A stretch of DNA of 64,000 nt from Gaiellasilicea sp963765705 (GTDB lineage Bacteria > Actinomycetota > Thermoleophilia > Gaiellales > Gaiellaceae), in NCBI GenBank assembly GCA_963765705.1, contig CAVXXJ010000001.1, positions 415,999 through 479,998 of the forward strand, in the 5' to 3' direction. Below are positions 1 through 9,216 of the stretch, in pieces. The notes below the pieces were generated by a model. The model worked only from the letters and a program-made list of their open reading frames with translations. It had not been told where the DNA came from and ran no database searches. The first letter of the stretch is position 1. Every line of letters starts with the position of its first letter. A program made the position numbers and the translations under genes.

Positions 1-17
1 CATGCCGTCCCGGGAGG

Positions 18-1584
18 CTAGAGCGCCAGCTCGCGCGTCGGCGCGACGCTCTCCAGGAAGCGGCGGTCGTGGGAGACCACGACCGCCGTGCCCTCGTAGG
101 CGCGGAGTGCCGTCTCCAGCTCCTCGATCGCCTCCAGGTCGAGGTGGTTCGTGGGCTCGTCGAGCACGAGGCAGTTGACGCCGAGCGCCATCAGCTCGGC
201 CAGGTGGGCGCGGGTGCGCTCCCCGGGAGACAGCGTCGCGCAGGCGCGGCCGACGTGGTCGGCGCCGAGGTTGAACTTCGCGAGCAGCGTTCGCGCATCG
301 CCGGGCTCGAGCGCCGTGCGTCCGGTGAACACGGCGAGCAGCGGCTCGGGGCCGTCGTAGGCGACTCGACGCTGGTCGAGCGCGCCGAGCACGGTCGAGC
401 GGCCGACGACGCGACGCCCCGCCGCGAGCGGCAGCTCGCCGAGCAGCAGCGCGAGGAGCGTCGACTTCCCGCTGCCGTTCCTGCCCGTGATCGCGACGCG
501 CTCGCCCGGCGCGAGGTCGAGGTCGATCGGCCCGAGCCGGAAGGTGCCACGGACGCCGACGGCGGCCTTCGAGCGACGCAACGCGGTCGCCGGGCCGCTG
601 CGCCGCCGCCAGCGAGAGGTGCAGCCGCCACGGCTCGTACGGCTTCTCGACCTGCTCGATCCGCTCGAGCGCGCGCTCCGCCTGACGCACCTTGCCGGAG
701 AGCGCCTTCGTCCCTCGCCGGTCGGAGCCGCCGGTCGCGTGGGCGAGGAAGCCGCCGCCGGCGCGCGCCTGGTTGCGGCGCGCGTGCAGGAGCGCCTCGA
801 CCTCTCTCGTGCGCGCCTGCGCGTCCTCGAAGGCGGCGTACTGCTTCGCCCGCGCTCGCTCGCGCGCCGCGGCAAAGTCGCTCCAGCCGCCGGCGTACTC
901 GCGCACGCCGCCGGTCCAGGGATCGATCTCCGCGATCCGGTCGACGGTGCGGTCGAGGAAGGCGCGGTCGTGCGAGACGACGGCGAGGCCGCCGGCGAAG
1001 CCGTCGACGAAGCGCTCGAGCCGGTCGAGCCCGTCGAAGTCGAGGTCGTTCGTCGGCTCGTCGAGCAGAAGCAGGTCGAAGCGGGAGAGGAGGATCGCGG
1101 CGAGCGCCGCTCGAGCCGCCTCGCCGCCGGAGAGCGTCGTCGTCTCCTGGTCGAGCGAGACCGGCAGGCCGAGGTCGGCGCAGACCGTTCGCGCCCGCAC
1201 CTCGAAATCGCCGCCGCCGAGCGCCAGAAACCGCTCGAGCGCGTGTGCGTACGCGTCCGGGCTCCAGTCGGCCGTGTGCCGCTTCACCGCCGCGTCTGCC
1301 TCCGCGATGCCGGTGCGCCGGGCCAGGTAGCCGAGGAGCGTCTCGCCGGCGCGGCGGTCGTGCTCTTGCGGCAGGTAGCCGACCGTGAGCGAAGCGGGGG
1401 TCCGCTCCACCGTTCCCTCGTCCGGCACGTCGAGCCCGGCCGCGAGGCGTAGCAGCGTCGACTTGCCCGCGCCGTTCGGGCCGACGAGCCCGAGCCGCGA
1501 GCGCGGGCCGAGCGTCAGGTCGACGCGATCGAGAACGGTATGGGCGCCGAACGAGCGGACGACGCCGGTCAGCGAGACTCGCAC
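18..1584 (-). CDS. ABC-F family ATPase (frameshifted)
   Basis: Soluble tandem-ATPase protein of the ABC-F class; family members act on the ribosome as translation factors or antibiotic-protection proteins. The GTG start at 1584 follows a GGGAGG ribosome site. The first ATPase has Walker A GPNGAGKST, signature TLSGGEAAR and Walker B LLLLDEPTNDLD. A charged linker follows, and the second ATPase has GRNGSGKST, LSPGERTR and LVLDEPTNHLDLEA. No membrane segments are visible. The first half (about 340 codons) and the second half lie in different frames. They join around 560-570, where GGCCGCC would read through as Gly-Ala if one base (plus-strand G at 564/565) were absent. The intact product would be about 521 residues. 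The subfamily and any drug specificity cannot be read from the sequence. Either a sequencing error or a real inactivation is possible. Confidence 0.8.
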
Positions 1585-1677
1585 GGGCGAGCACCTCCCA
1601 GAAGAGATGACCAGGACGGGGACGAGGACGGGGCGCAGCAGATGCGCCGGAAGGGACGTCTATGTCTCGTTAGTCCG

Positions 1678-2232
1678 TCATGAGCAGGAGCGCCGGCAGC
1701 CCGCCGTGGCCGCCCATCGTACTGACAGCCGGTCGCGGAGCTCCTCGAGCGCGGACCAGCGTGGATCGGGCACGAGCTCGTCGTGGGTATGCGGCTCCAG
1801 GTTCAGGTCCTTGCCGCAGACCGGGCAGAGTCCGGCGCAGTCGAGGGCGTGCAGGATCTGCTCGGGCAGCTCGAGCGAGATCGCGTCGCGCGCCCAGTCG
1901 GAGAGCTCGAGCTGGTCGTCGGCGACGTACTCGCTCCGCAGCTCGTCGGCCGTGCCCGCATCGGCGGCATGGTACTCGCGGGCATCGACGGTGACGTCGA
2001 CGACCGCATCCGCCAGGCAGCGCATGCACGGGCCGTGCAGCCGCACGTCGAAGGCGAGCCTGAGGTCGAGCCCGGTGGTGGCCTGCGCCACGGTCAGGGC
2101 CGCCTCGACCTCGTGCGGCACCGGCAGATAGCGCTGGCCGCCGAGCTCGAACGGCTGCAGCTCGATCACGACCGCGTCGCGCTGCTCGTCCCCCGGGCGG
2201 AGGCGCAGCCGGCGTAGCGGGTAGCGGGTCAT
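1678..2232 (-). CDS. YceD/DUF177 family protein
   Basis: 184 residues. The DUF177 (YceD) family is linked to 23S rRNA accumulation in bacteria and plant plastids. The central CMRCLADA segment and the later pair CAGLCPVCGKDLN supply the Cys-x-x-Cys motifs typical of the family, probably a metal-binding site. It lies 12 bases downstream of the SepIVA-like gene, an adjacency also seen in mycobacteria. The C-terminal tail after DPRWSALEELRDRL is unlike the family and may reflect a changed end. In many bacteria the next gene is rpmF (ribosomal protein L32), but the 93 bases before the ABC-F start are too short to hold it. Confidence 0.82.
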   Translation of the reverse strand: MTRYPLRRLRLRPGDEQRDAVVIELQPFELGGQRYLPVPHEVEAALTVAQATTGLDLRLAFDVRLHGPCMRCLADAVVDVTVDAREYHAADAGTADELRSEYVADDQLELSDWARDAISLELPEQILHALDCAGLCPVCGKDLNLEPHTHDELVPDPRWSALEELRDRLSVRWAATAGCRRSCS

Positions 2233-2244
2233 CCCGCTCCTTCC

Positions 2245-2751
2245 CTAGAGATAACTCGTGTCGTCTTCGGGCTCGCGGGGGCCGACGCCCGCGACGACCG
2301 TTTCCTGCGAGCGCTCGTGCAGCCGCTCGCGCCCGCGCTTCACCGCGCTCAGGAACTTGTCGAGATTGACCTCGAGCGTCGAGAGGATCCCGTCCGCCCA
2401 GTCCTCCATCTCGAGCCGCGTCTCGCGCGCCTGCCGGCGGGCGTCGTCGACGATCTCCTGGGCCTGCCGCTCGGCGAGCTTCACGATCTCCGTCTGCGAT
2501 GCCTCGCGAACCGCCTGCTCGCGCGCCTCGCCGAGAATGCGGTCGGTCTCACGCTTGGCCTCGGCCAGCATCTCCTGGCGCTCCTTCACGATCCAGCGCG
2601 CCTGCTTGATCTCTTCCGGGATCGTCGCGCGCATCTGGTCGAGGATGTCGTAGATCTCCTCACGGTCGATCCGCACCTGGTCGGTGAGGGGAACGGCCTT
2701 CGCGTTGTGCACGAGGTCGTCGAGCTTGTCGATCAGTACCAGAACGTCCAT
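2245..2751 (-). CDS. SepIVA-like coiled-coil septal protein
   Basis: 168 residues, charged and almost wholly helical. The N-terminal segment (LIDKLDDLVHNAKAVPLT, then IPEEIKQARWIVKERQEML) resembles the start of mycobacterial SepIVA, a DivIVA-related protein needed at the division septum. A heptad-rich coiled coil follows, with repeated EAREQA/EIVDDARRQA turns at about residues 60-115. The neighbours agree: yceD lies directly downstream as in mycobacteria, and coaD and rsmD directly upstream. The role in envelope growth or division is inferred from similarity and neighbourhood. A generic ATP synthase b-subunit-like coiled coil is the main alternative. Confidence 0.62.
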   Translation of the reverse strand: MDVLVLIDKLDDLVHNAKAVPLTDQVRIDREEIYDILDQMRATIPEEIKQARWIVKERQEMLAEAKRETDRILGEAREQAVREASQTEIVKLAERQAQEIVDDARRQARETRLEMEDWADGILSTLEVNLDKFLSAVKRGRERLHERSQETVVAGVGPREPEDDTSYL

Positions 2752-2755
2752 CTGA

Positions 2756-3279
<524 letters not shown>

Positions 3280-3283
<4 letters not shown>

Positions 3284-3813
3284 GATGGGTGCTCGAAGAG
3301 AGTGAGCCGCGCGGAACCGTACCGCCGGGAGGTGCGGATTGGAAGCGGAAGCGCCGGTTCGGTGCGCGCGCCGGTCTCCACGACGAGCAGCCCGTCCGGT
3401 GCGAGGAGGCGCGGCAGGTGCTCCGCGAGCTTCGGCTCGAGCTCGCTCCAGCCTTCGTACGGAGGGTCGACGAGGATCAGGTCGTACGTGCGCGTGTCCT
3501 TGCGGACGGTCCAGACCGCGTCCGCGCAGACGACCCTCGCGCCGATCAGCTTCAGCTGCTCGAGGTTCTCGGAGATCGTCCGGCACGCTGCCCGGTCGCT
3601 CTCGACGAAGGTGACGCTCGCGGCCCCGCGCGAGAGCGCCTCGAGCCCGAGCGCGCCCGAGCCGGCGAACAGGTCGAGCACGCTCCCGCCGTCGACGGGC
3701 CCGATCAGGTTGAACGCGGCCTCACGGACGCTGTCGCCGGTCGGCCGGGTCGCGAAGCCTCGGGGCGCCGCGATCCGCCTCCCACGATGCGTGCCGGAGA
3801 TGATTCTCATCAC
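3280..3813 (-). CDS. rsmD: 16S rRNA (guanine966-N2)-methyltransferase
   Basis: 177 residues. The family methylates G966 of 16S rRNA using S-adenosylmethionine. The SAM-binding loop VLDLFAGSGALGLEALSRG lies at about residues 44-62 and the catalytic DPPYEG motif near 117-122. The N-terminus MRIISGTHRGRRI is diagnostic. There are two adjacent ATG codons at 3813 and 3810. It overlaps coaD, a pairing that is almost universal in bacteria. Only 26 bases separate it from the divergent secreted-protein gene. Confidence 0.93.
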
Positions 3814-3839
3814 ATTTCTTCGCTACGATTGCCTCAAGC

Positions 3840-4731
3840 ATGCGCAGGGTCACGCTGCTCGCGATCGTTGCTGCCTTCTGGCTTCCTTCTTCGGCGTCCG
3901 CCGCCGACTTCATCGCTCTGACCGTGAGCCCGACGCTGGTCGCGCCCGGCTGGACGCTGTCCGCGACCGTGACGAACGGTAGCTTCTCGCGCGGCGACGA
4001 GATCGCCGGTGTGACGTTGCGCCGCTCGTTCCTCCGCGGCCGTGCAGAGGAGCAGCACGCGCTGCGGGCGCACCCCGATCCGACGACGATCTCGTTCGAC
4101 GGCCGGCGCGGGCGCTGGGCCGCGACGCTGGGATCTGCGGCAGGAGTCAACCTGGCGATCGAGACGACCGGCGCGCCCGTGGCCGTCGAGGAAGCCTGGG
4201 GCTGCCGCGGGGCGTTCGTGCGGCTCCCGGTCAGCCTGCGGGGAACGCTCATGCTCCGCACGGGCACGCGCTTCTTCAAGACGATCCGGCGGACGAGGTC
4301 TGGCAGGGTTCATCACGACCAACGTCGGGCCTGTGAGCTGCGACCCGCCTGCGGCCGGCGCGTGCGAGCCCTCGGTCGCGCTTCACGCGGGCCGTCTCGA
4401 AAGCTCCGTGCTCGCCTCACCGCGACGACTCGGCCTGCAGTTCCGCGAGCCGGTCTCGACCACCGGCGGTTCAGTCGCGTGGTACCACGTGATGGCGGCC
4501 ACGGGCTACGACGCCCTCGCGGGCACGCCTCCCGCCGTTCGCGTCGCCACACCGATTCGCGGCAGCCTCCGGTTCGTCGGGCAAGAGACGAAGGAGTCCA
4601 GTTCCGGCACCTGCCGGACGACGTCCACGACCGGATCGGCAAGCGGGACGTTGGGAACGACCTTCGTCGGGTGGGGAGCCCGGACGCTTCGGCTTGCCGG
4701 CCTGCCCGCGACGTTGAGCGAGACTCGCTAG
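3840..4731 (+). CDS. secreted protein of unknown function (frameshifted)
   Basis: Starts MRRVTLLAIVAAFWLPSSAS with a classical Sec signal peptide (cleavage near SASA-ADF). The remainder looks like a beta-rich exported domain (for example FIALTVSPTLVAPGWTLSA). The reading frame changes between about 4285 and 4310: the first 150 codons are in one frame and the C-terminal 140 (from about GFITTNVGPVSCDPP) in the next. This is a net gain of one base, or two single-base losses, since DEVWQG is readable in the third frame between them. The mature C-terminal part has two cysteines at VSCDPP and GACEPS. No family was recognised. The stop codon interlocks with the convergent GNAT gene in a shared CTAG. 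Confidence 0.55.
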
Positions 4732-5201
4732 GAGAGCCGGACGACGAGCTCGACGCCGCCGTCCTGGTAGCGGCGCGTGAGCTCCTCGCCGAGCCCGTGG
4801 ACGAGCGCGAAAGCGGGCCGGTTGCCGTGCGCGATCAGCGCTCGGAAGCGAAGGATTCCCTGTCCGAGCGCGAGCGCCCGCAACTCGGTGACGAGCTGCT
4901 TCCCGAGCCCACGGGCCTGCCACCCGTCGACGACCTCGAAGGCGATCTCCGCTTCTGGTGAAGCCGCGTCGCGGACGAAGCGGGCGATTCCGACCGTGCG
5001 GCCCGACTCCTGGTCGACGGCGACGACGGCCTCGTGCCCGCGTCTGCCGACATCGACGAGATACGCAACGTCGCTCTCGAGCAAGCGCGGCTTGGAGCCG
5101 AGGAAACGCAGCCGCCGCGAGCGCTCGGAGAGCCCGGCGAAGACTTCGAGCACGGCGTTTCGCTCGCCGGCGCGGAGTGGTCTGAGGACGATCGATTCCA
5201 T
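4728..5201 (-). CDS. GNAT family N-acetyltransferase
   Basis: 157 residues with the GNAT fold. Residues about 70-105 carry the beta4 strand (EAEIAFEVVDGWQARGLG) and the acetyl-CoA pyrophosphate loop QARGLGKQL, matching the Q/R-x-x-G-x-G/A signature. The N-terminus IVLRPLRAGERNAVLEVFAG is typical of the protein-lysine or small-molecule acetyltransferase subset. The substrate cannot be predicted. It stands alone, convergent with the secreted protein upstream. Confidence 0.82.
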   Translation of the reverse strand: MESIVLRPLRAGERNAVLEVFAGLSERSRRLRFLGSKPRLLESDVAYLVDVGRRGHEAVVAVDQESGRTVGIARFVRDAASPEAEIAFEVVDGWQARGLGKQLVTELRALALGQGILRFRALIAHGNRPAFALVHGLGEELTRRYQDGGVELVVRLS

Positions 5202-5277
5202 CCTCCAAGGTTGGCGACGGCGCGAGGGCTGCGACGTGCGGATGCCCAGCGTCCGGGGGTGCGGTTATCCGTACCGG

Positions 5278-5832
5278 TCAGATCCGAATGCGGTAGTGGA
5301 GGAAGACAGTGCCGTTGCCGAAGCGGCGTTCGTCCAGCAACTCGAGCTGCAGCCGGTCGTCGGGGAGTGCCTGCTTGCCGCCTCCGACCACGATCGGCGA
5401 GAGGAACAGGTGGCACTCGTCGACCAACCCGGCGCTCAGCGCCTGGGCGGCAAGCTCGGGACCACCCACGGCGAGGTCTTGTTTCGCCGCCGCCTTCAGC
5501 TCCCGAACCACGTCGGGGTCGAAGTCTCGCTCGATCCGCGTCCTGGCGCTGGAGACTGTCTCCAACGTCCGCGAGTAGACGATCTTGTCGGCCGCCCGCC
5601 AGATCTCCGCGAAGTCCCGTATGGCGGGCGGCTCGCCGGCGACATCGATCGTCTCCCAGTAGACCATCACCTCGTACATCCGGCGACCGAGGAGATGGGT
5701 GCCGACCGACCGCTCGAGGTCGTTGACGAAGGCGTGCACCTCCTCGTCCGGCGCCGCCCAGTCGAACTTGCCGTCGTCGTCCGCCGCGTAGCCGTCGAGT
5801 GACGTGAGGGCCGAGTAGATCAGCTTGGCCAC
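5278..5832 (-). CDS. dihydrofolate reductase-like (RibD C-terminal) protein
   Basis: 184 residues resembling the stand-alone RibD C-terminal/DHFR-like domain family. It opens AKLIYSALTSLDGYAADDDG and ends with the SPIVVGGGKQALPDD segment, the usual NADPH-contacting region. The GTG start at 5832 is set by AAGGAGG 7 bases upstream. Family members are reductases of pterin-like or other small substrates, but none here points to a specific reaction. It is not part of the riboflavin gene group at 12426-15829, so a role in flavin synthesis should not be assumed. Confidence 0.8.
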   Translation of the reverse strand: MAKLIYSALTSLDGYAADDDGKFDWAAPDEEVHAFVNDLERSVGTHLLGRRMYEVMVYWETIDVAGEPPAIRDFAEIWRAADKIVYSRTLETVSSARTRIERDFDPDVVRELKAAAKQDLAVGGPELAAQALSAGLVDECHLFLSPIVVGGGKQALPDDRLQLELLDERRFGNGTVFLHYRIRI

Positions 5833-5854
5833 GGTGATCCTCCTTCCCGCGTTC

Positions 5855-7924
5855 CTAGGACTTGCCGAGATGCTCAGCAGCGCCGACGAGGACGTCGACC
5901 TCCGCCAGCATCGCCTCGGCCGGCAGCGAGCGGGCGACGTCCCGCGCCTGCTCGAGCAGCTCGCGATCGTGCGTGATCCGGGCGAAGCGGAGGTCGGAGA
6001 GCCCGGACTGGCGTGCACCGAGCAGCGCGCCGCCGCCGCGGATCTCGAGATCCTTCTCGGCCAGCTCGAACCCGTCCGTCGAGGCGACCATCGCCTCGAG
6101 CCGGTCGTGGGCGCTCTCCGTGAGCTCCTCCTTCGGGCCGGAGACCAGCAGGCAGTACGACTGCTCCGCCCCTCGCCCGACCCGGCCGCGCAGCTGGTGC
6201 AGCTGCGCGAGCCCGAAACGGTCCGCCTCCTGGACGATCATGATCGTCGCGTTCGGGACGTCGACGCCGACCTCGATCACCGTCGTCGCCACGAGCACGT
6301 CGAGCTCCCGCGCCTTGAAACGCGCCATCAGGTCGCGCCGCTCGGCCGGTTTCAGCCGCCCGTGCATGCAGCCGACCCGGAAGCCCTTCAGCTCGCCGGC
6401 ACGCAGCTGCTCGGCCTCCTTCTCCGCCGCGCGGGCGGTCGACACCTTCGACTCCTCGATCAGCGGGCAGACGACGTACGCCTGCCGGCCGTCCGTCAGG
6501 TGGGCGCGCAGGCGGGTGTACGCCTCGGAGCTCCGCTCGTCGGTGACCCAGGCGGTGACGACCGGCTTCCGGCTCGCGGGCGGCTTCGCGATCTCGCTGA
6601 CGGCGAGGTCGCCGTAGACCGTGAGCGCGAGCGTGCGCGGGATCGGCGTCGCAGTCATGTGGAGGACATGCGGCGTCCGGCCCTCGATCAGCGCCGAACG
6701 CTGCTCGACGCCGAAGCGGTGCTGCTCGTCGACGACCGCGACGGCGAGGTCGCGGAACTCGAAGCCCTTCTGGATCAGCGCATGCGTGCCGACGACCACG
6801 TCCGCCTGGCCGCCGATCTTCGACTTGACGGAGCCGGTGACGAGCGCGCAGCTGACACCGAGCTCCATGCAGAGCCCCTCGATCGTGAGGAAGTGCTGCT
6901 CGGCGAGGGTCTCCGTCGGCGCCATCAGCGCACCCTGGCGTCCCGCCTCGACCGCCCGCAGCAGCGCGTAGAGAGCGACGACCGTCTTCCCCGAGCCGAC
7001 GTCGCCCTGGAGCAGGCGCTGCATCGGCGTCGTCCGCGCCAGGTCGGCATCGAGCTCGGCGATCGCCTGCTCCTGGTGCTCGGTCAGCACGAACGGAAGC
7101 GCGGCGCGGTAGCGCTCGATCAACTCGCCCGGCGGCGGCAGCGCGGCGGCGACCTGCTCCTCGCGCTCGGCCGTGCGGCGGGCAAGCGCGAGCTGGAGCA
7201 CGAGCAGCTCGTCGAACGCGAGCCGCTGCCTCCCCTGCTCCGCCTCCGCGAGCGAGCGCGGCTTGTGGATCACGGTGAGCGCGTCGCCGCGCAGCGGCAG
7301 CCCGCGCTCGGCCTTGAGCGCCGCGGGCAACGGGTCGGGGCGGTCGGACGCGAACGGCAGCGCCGCCTCGACGAGCTCGCGCAGCTTCGCCGCCGACACC
7401 TCCTCGCTCGCCGGATAGACGGGTGCGAAGTCGGCGGTCGCGGAGCCGCCGTTCAGGTCGTACGACTTGACCGCGAAGCCGTAGCGGTTCTGCTGGCCCC
7501 GCAGACGGACGTGCGTCCCCGGTGTGAGCTTGTCCTTCAGCCACGGCTGGTTGAACCACGTCGCGCTGATCTGGCCCGTGCCGTCACTGACCTGCGCGGT
7601 GAGGATCTGCAGCCGGCCGCGGCCGCGCCGCAGCGACGCCTTCAGCACCTCCCCCTCGATCAGCACTTCCTCGTCTCCGAACAGGTCGGCGATCCGCTTC
7701 TGCTCGGCCGGGCGCTCGTACCGGCGCGGCCGGTGGTCGAGCAGGTCGCCGACGCGCTCGAGCCCGAGCTTGGCGAGACGCTTCTTCAGCGTCGGCCCGA
7801 CACCGGGCAGCGCCTCGAGCGGCGCCTCCAGGCGTTGTGGATGGAAGCGGCCGCGCGTCGGCGGCCAGCGCTGATCGCCTGGAGGCGGGTCCACACCGGC
7901 GAAACCGGGCTGTTGCCGGCTCAT
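5855..7924 (-). CDS. recG: ATP-dependent DNA helicase RecG
   Basis: 689 residues from ATG 7924. RecG remodels stalled replication forks and branched recombination intermediates. The wedge/OB domain is at about residues 60-150 (for example RLRGQQNRYGFAVKSY). The helicase core has motif I GDVGSGKTVVAL, motif Ia MAPTETLAEQH, DEQH (motif II), TATPIPRTLAL (motif III) and the late QLRGRVGRG (motif VI). All key helicase residues are present and the length is normal. It lies between the DegV gene and the DHFR-like gene, 31 bases from DegV, consistent with one transcript running to rsmD-coaD in related genomes. Confidence 0.95.
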   Translation of the reverse strand: MSRQQPGFAGVDPPPGDQRWPPTRGRFHPQRLEAPLEALPGVGPTLKKRLAKLGLERVGDLLDHRPRRYERPAEQKRIADLFGDEEVLIEGEVLKASLRRGRGRLQILTAQVSDGTGQISATWFNQPWLKDKLTPGTHVRLRGQQNRYGFAVKSYDLNGGSATADFAPVYPASEEVSAAKLRELVEAALPFASDRPDPLPAALKAERGLPLRGDALTVIHKPRSLAEAEQGRQRLAFDELLVLQLALARRTAEREEQVAAALPPPGELIERYRAALPFVLTEHQEQAIAELDADLARTTPMQRLLQGDVGSGKTVVALYALLRAVEAGRQGALMAPTETLAEQHFLTIEGLCMELGVSCALVTGSVKSKIGGQADVVVGTHALIQKGFEFRDLAVAVVDEQHRFGVEQRSALIEGRTPHVLHMTATPIPRTLALTVYGDLAVSEIAKPPASRKPVVTAWVTDERSSEAYTRLRAHLTDGRQAYVVCPLIEESKVSTARAAEKEAEQLRAGELKGFRVGCMHGRLKPAERRDLMARFKARELDVLVATTVIEVGVDVPNATIMIVQEADRFGLAQLHQLRGRVGRGAEQSYCLLVSGPKEELTESAHDRLEAMVASTDGFELAEKDLEIRGGGALLGARQSGLSDLRFARITHDRELLEQARDVARSLPAEAMLAEVDVLVGAAEHLGKS

Positions 7925-7955
7925 CGGCCGAGTATTGCAGCCGGTCCGGCCAGTA

Positions 7956-8813
7956 CTAGTGCTGGAACCAGAAGAAGCCGACGGTACCCGGGCCAGCGTG
8001 CGTCCCGACGACGGCGCCAAGCGTCGTCACCAGCTTGACCTCTGCCTGGGGCCGGCTGGCGAGCACGATCGACCGCAGTTGCTCGACCGTCTCGTCGGCC
8101 TCGGCGTGGGCGACCGCAACGGCGAGCCCGTCGCCGTCCGTCGACGCCTCCTCGAAGCGTTTCCGGAATTCCTCGAGCGCCTTCTGCCTGCCTCGTGCTC
8201 GCGCCAGCGGGACGACCTCCCCGTCCTGGATGGTCAGGATCGGCTTGACGTTGAGGAGGTTGCCGGCAAGCGCCCGGGCACGGCCGATCCGGCCGCCCTT
8301 GACGAGGAACTCGAGCGTGTCGACCGTGAAGAGAAGGTGGCCCCGCTCCCGGTACTCGTCGGAGAGCCGCTCGATCTCCTCATCGGTCGTTCCCCGGGCC
8401 AGCTGCTCCTGGATCGCGATCGCGAGCATCGCGATGCCGACCGAGGCGGACTCCGTGTCGATCAGCCGCACCTTGTCGCCGCCCACGTCGGCGGCCGCCA
8501 ACGAGGCGCTCTGAAATGTTCCCGACAACCTCGAGGAGATGTGCAGGGAGTAGATGCGCGCGTAGCCGGAGAGCGCCGTGTAGGTGGAGATGAAGTCCTG
8601 CGGCGTCGGCTGCGAGGTCGTCGGCAGCTCGGCGGCGGTGCGCAGCCGCTCGTAGAACCCGTGCGGGTCGAGCTCGACGTAGTCGCGGAAGCTCTCCTCG
8701 CCGAAGCGAACGTACAGCGGGACGACGCGCATGTTCGGATAGCGGATCTGGGCGTCCGGGAAGTCGGCGGTCGAGTCGAGCACCACCGCGGTGTTCTCGG
8801 CGGTGAGGTTCAT
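7956..8813 (-). CDS. DegV family fatty-acid-binding protein
   Basis: 285 residues; the ATG at 8813 overlaps the receiver gene stop (ATGA). DegV proteins (FakB in Firmicutes) hold a fatty acid for phosphorylation by the kinase FakA. Family marks include VVLDSTADFP at the N-terminus, TSQPTP near residue 80, the SSRLSGTFQSA loop at 105-115 and GRIGRARAL near 185. The C-terminal GTHAGPGTVGFFW closes the ligand pocket. A FakA-like gene two places upstream supports a fatty-acid phosphorylation pair, but the actual ligand is inferred. Confidence 0.88.
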   Translation of the reverse strand: MNLTAENTAVVLDSTADFPDAQIRYPNMRVVPLYVRFGEESFRDYVELDPHGFYERLRTAAELPTTSQPTPQDFISTYTALSGYARIYSLHISSRLSGTFQSASLAAADVGGDKVRLIDTESASVGIAMLAIAIQEQLARGTTDEEIERLSDEYRERGHLLFTVDTLEFLVKGGRIGRARALAGNLLNVKPILTIQDGEVVPLARARGRQKALEEFRKRFEEASTDGDGLAVAVAHAEADETVEQLRSIVLASRPQAEVKLVTTLGAVVGTHAGPGTVGFFWFQH

Positions 8814-9211
8814 GGCCGAGAGTCTCCCGCGGAGCGGATCGCAGCCACGATCTCGTCCAGCTCCTGGTCCTTGCGCAGGCACGCGACCGCACCGGCAGCC
8901 ATCAGCGCGTCGAGCTCGCGCGGGCTCGCGGAGGCGGTCAGGCAGACGACCGCGACGCTCGGACAATCCAGTGCGAGCGCGATCGTCGTCTCGACGCCGT
9001 CCATGCCGGGCAGCCGGAAGTCCATCACGCACACGTCGGGGTTGAACGCCCTGCACGCGCCGACCGCCGCGGAGCCCTCGGAGACGGCTCCGACGACCTC
9101 GATGCCCTCCTGCAGCTCGAGGAGGAGCTCGAGCGCCTGGCGGAAGACGTCGTTGTCCTCGACGAGCAGGACGCGGAGCGGCTGAGGGGAAGCCTCCAAG
9201 GCCGAGACCAT
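8810..9211 (-). CDS. receiver-only response regulator
   Basis: 133 residues made of one CheY-like receiver and nothing else. The acidic pair lies in LLVEDNDVF, the phospho-acceptor Asp in CVMDFRLPGMDG, the conserved Thr in CLTAS and the Lys in LRKDQ. There is no DNA-binding output domain and no histidine kinase in the window. It lies between the FakA-like and DegV genes and overlaps DegV by ATGA, so its production is coupled to the fatty-acid binding protein. A regulatory link to that pair is inference. Alternatively it may simply relay phosphate from a distant kinase. Confidence 0.85.
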   Translation of the reverse strand: MVSALEASPQPLRVLLVEDNDVFRQALELLLELQEGIEVVGAVSEGSAAVGACRAFNPDVCVMDFRLPGMDGVETTIALALDCPSVAVVCLTASASPRELDALMAAGAVACLRKDQELDEIVAAIRSAGDSRP

Positions 9212-9216
9212 AAGCG

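Noticed and set aside
1595..1640. Short GGACGGGG/GGACGAGG tandem sequence before the ABC-F start
   Set aside because: Only about two imperfect units, within the range expected in 70 % GC DNA.
1585..1677. rpmF (L32) expected after yceD
   Set aside because: The 93-base gap cannot encode it, and no frame gives the A-V-P-K-x-K-T start. It is probably elsewhere in the genome; not a feature here.
5825..8038. A 737-residue plus-strand frame opposite recG
   Set aside because: The opposite strand encodes a complete, motif-bearing RecG. The plus-strand translation is Arg/Leu-rich without features.
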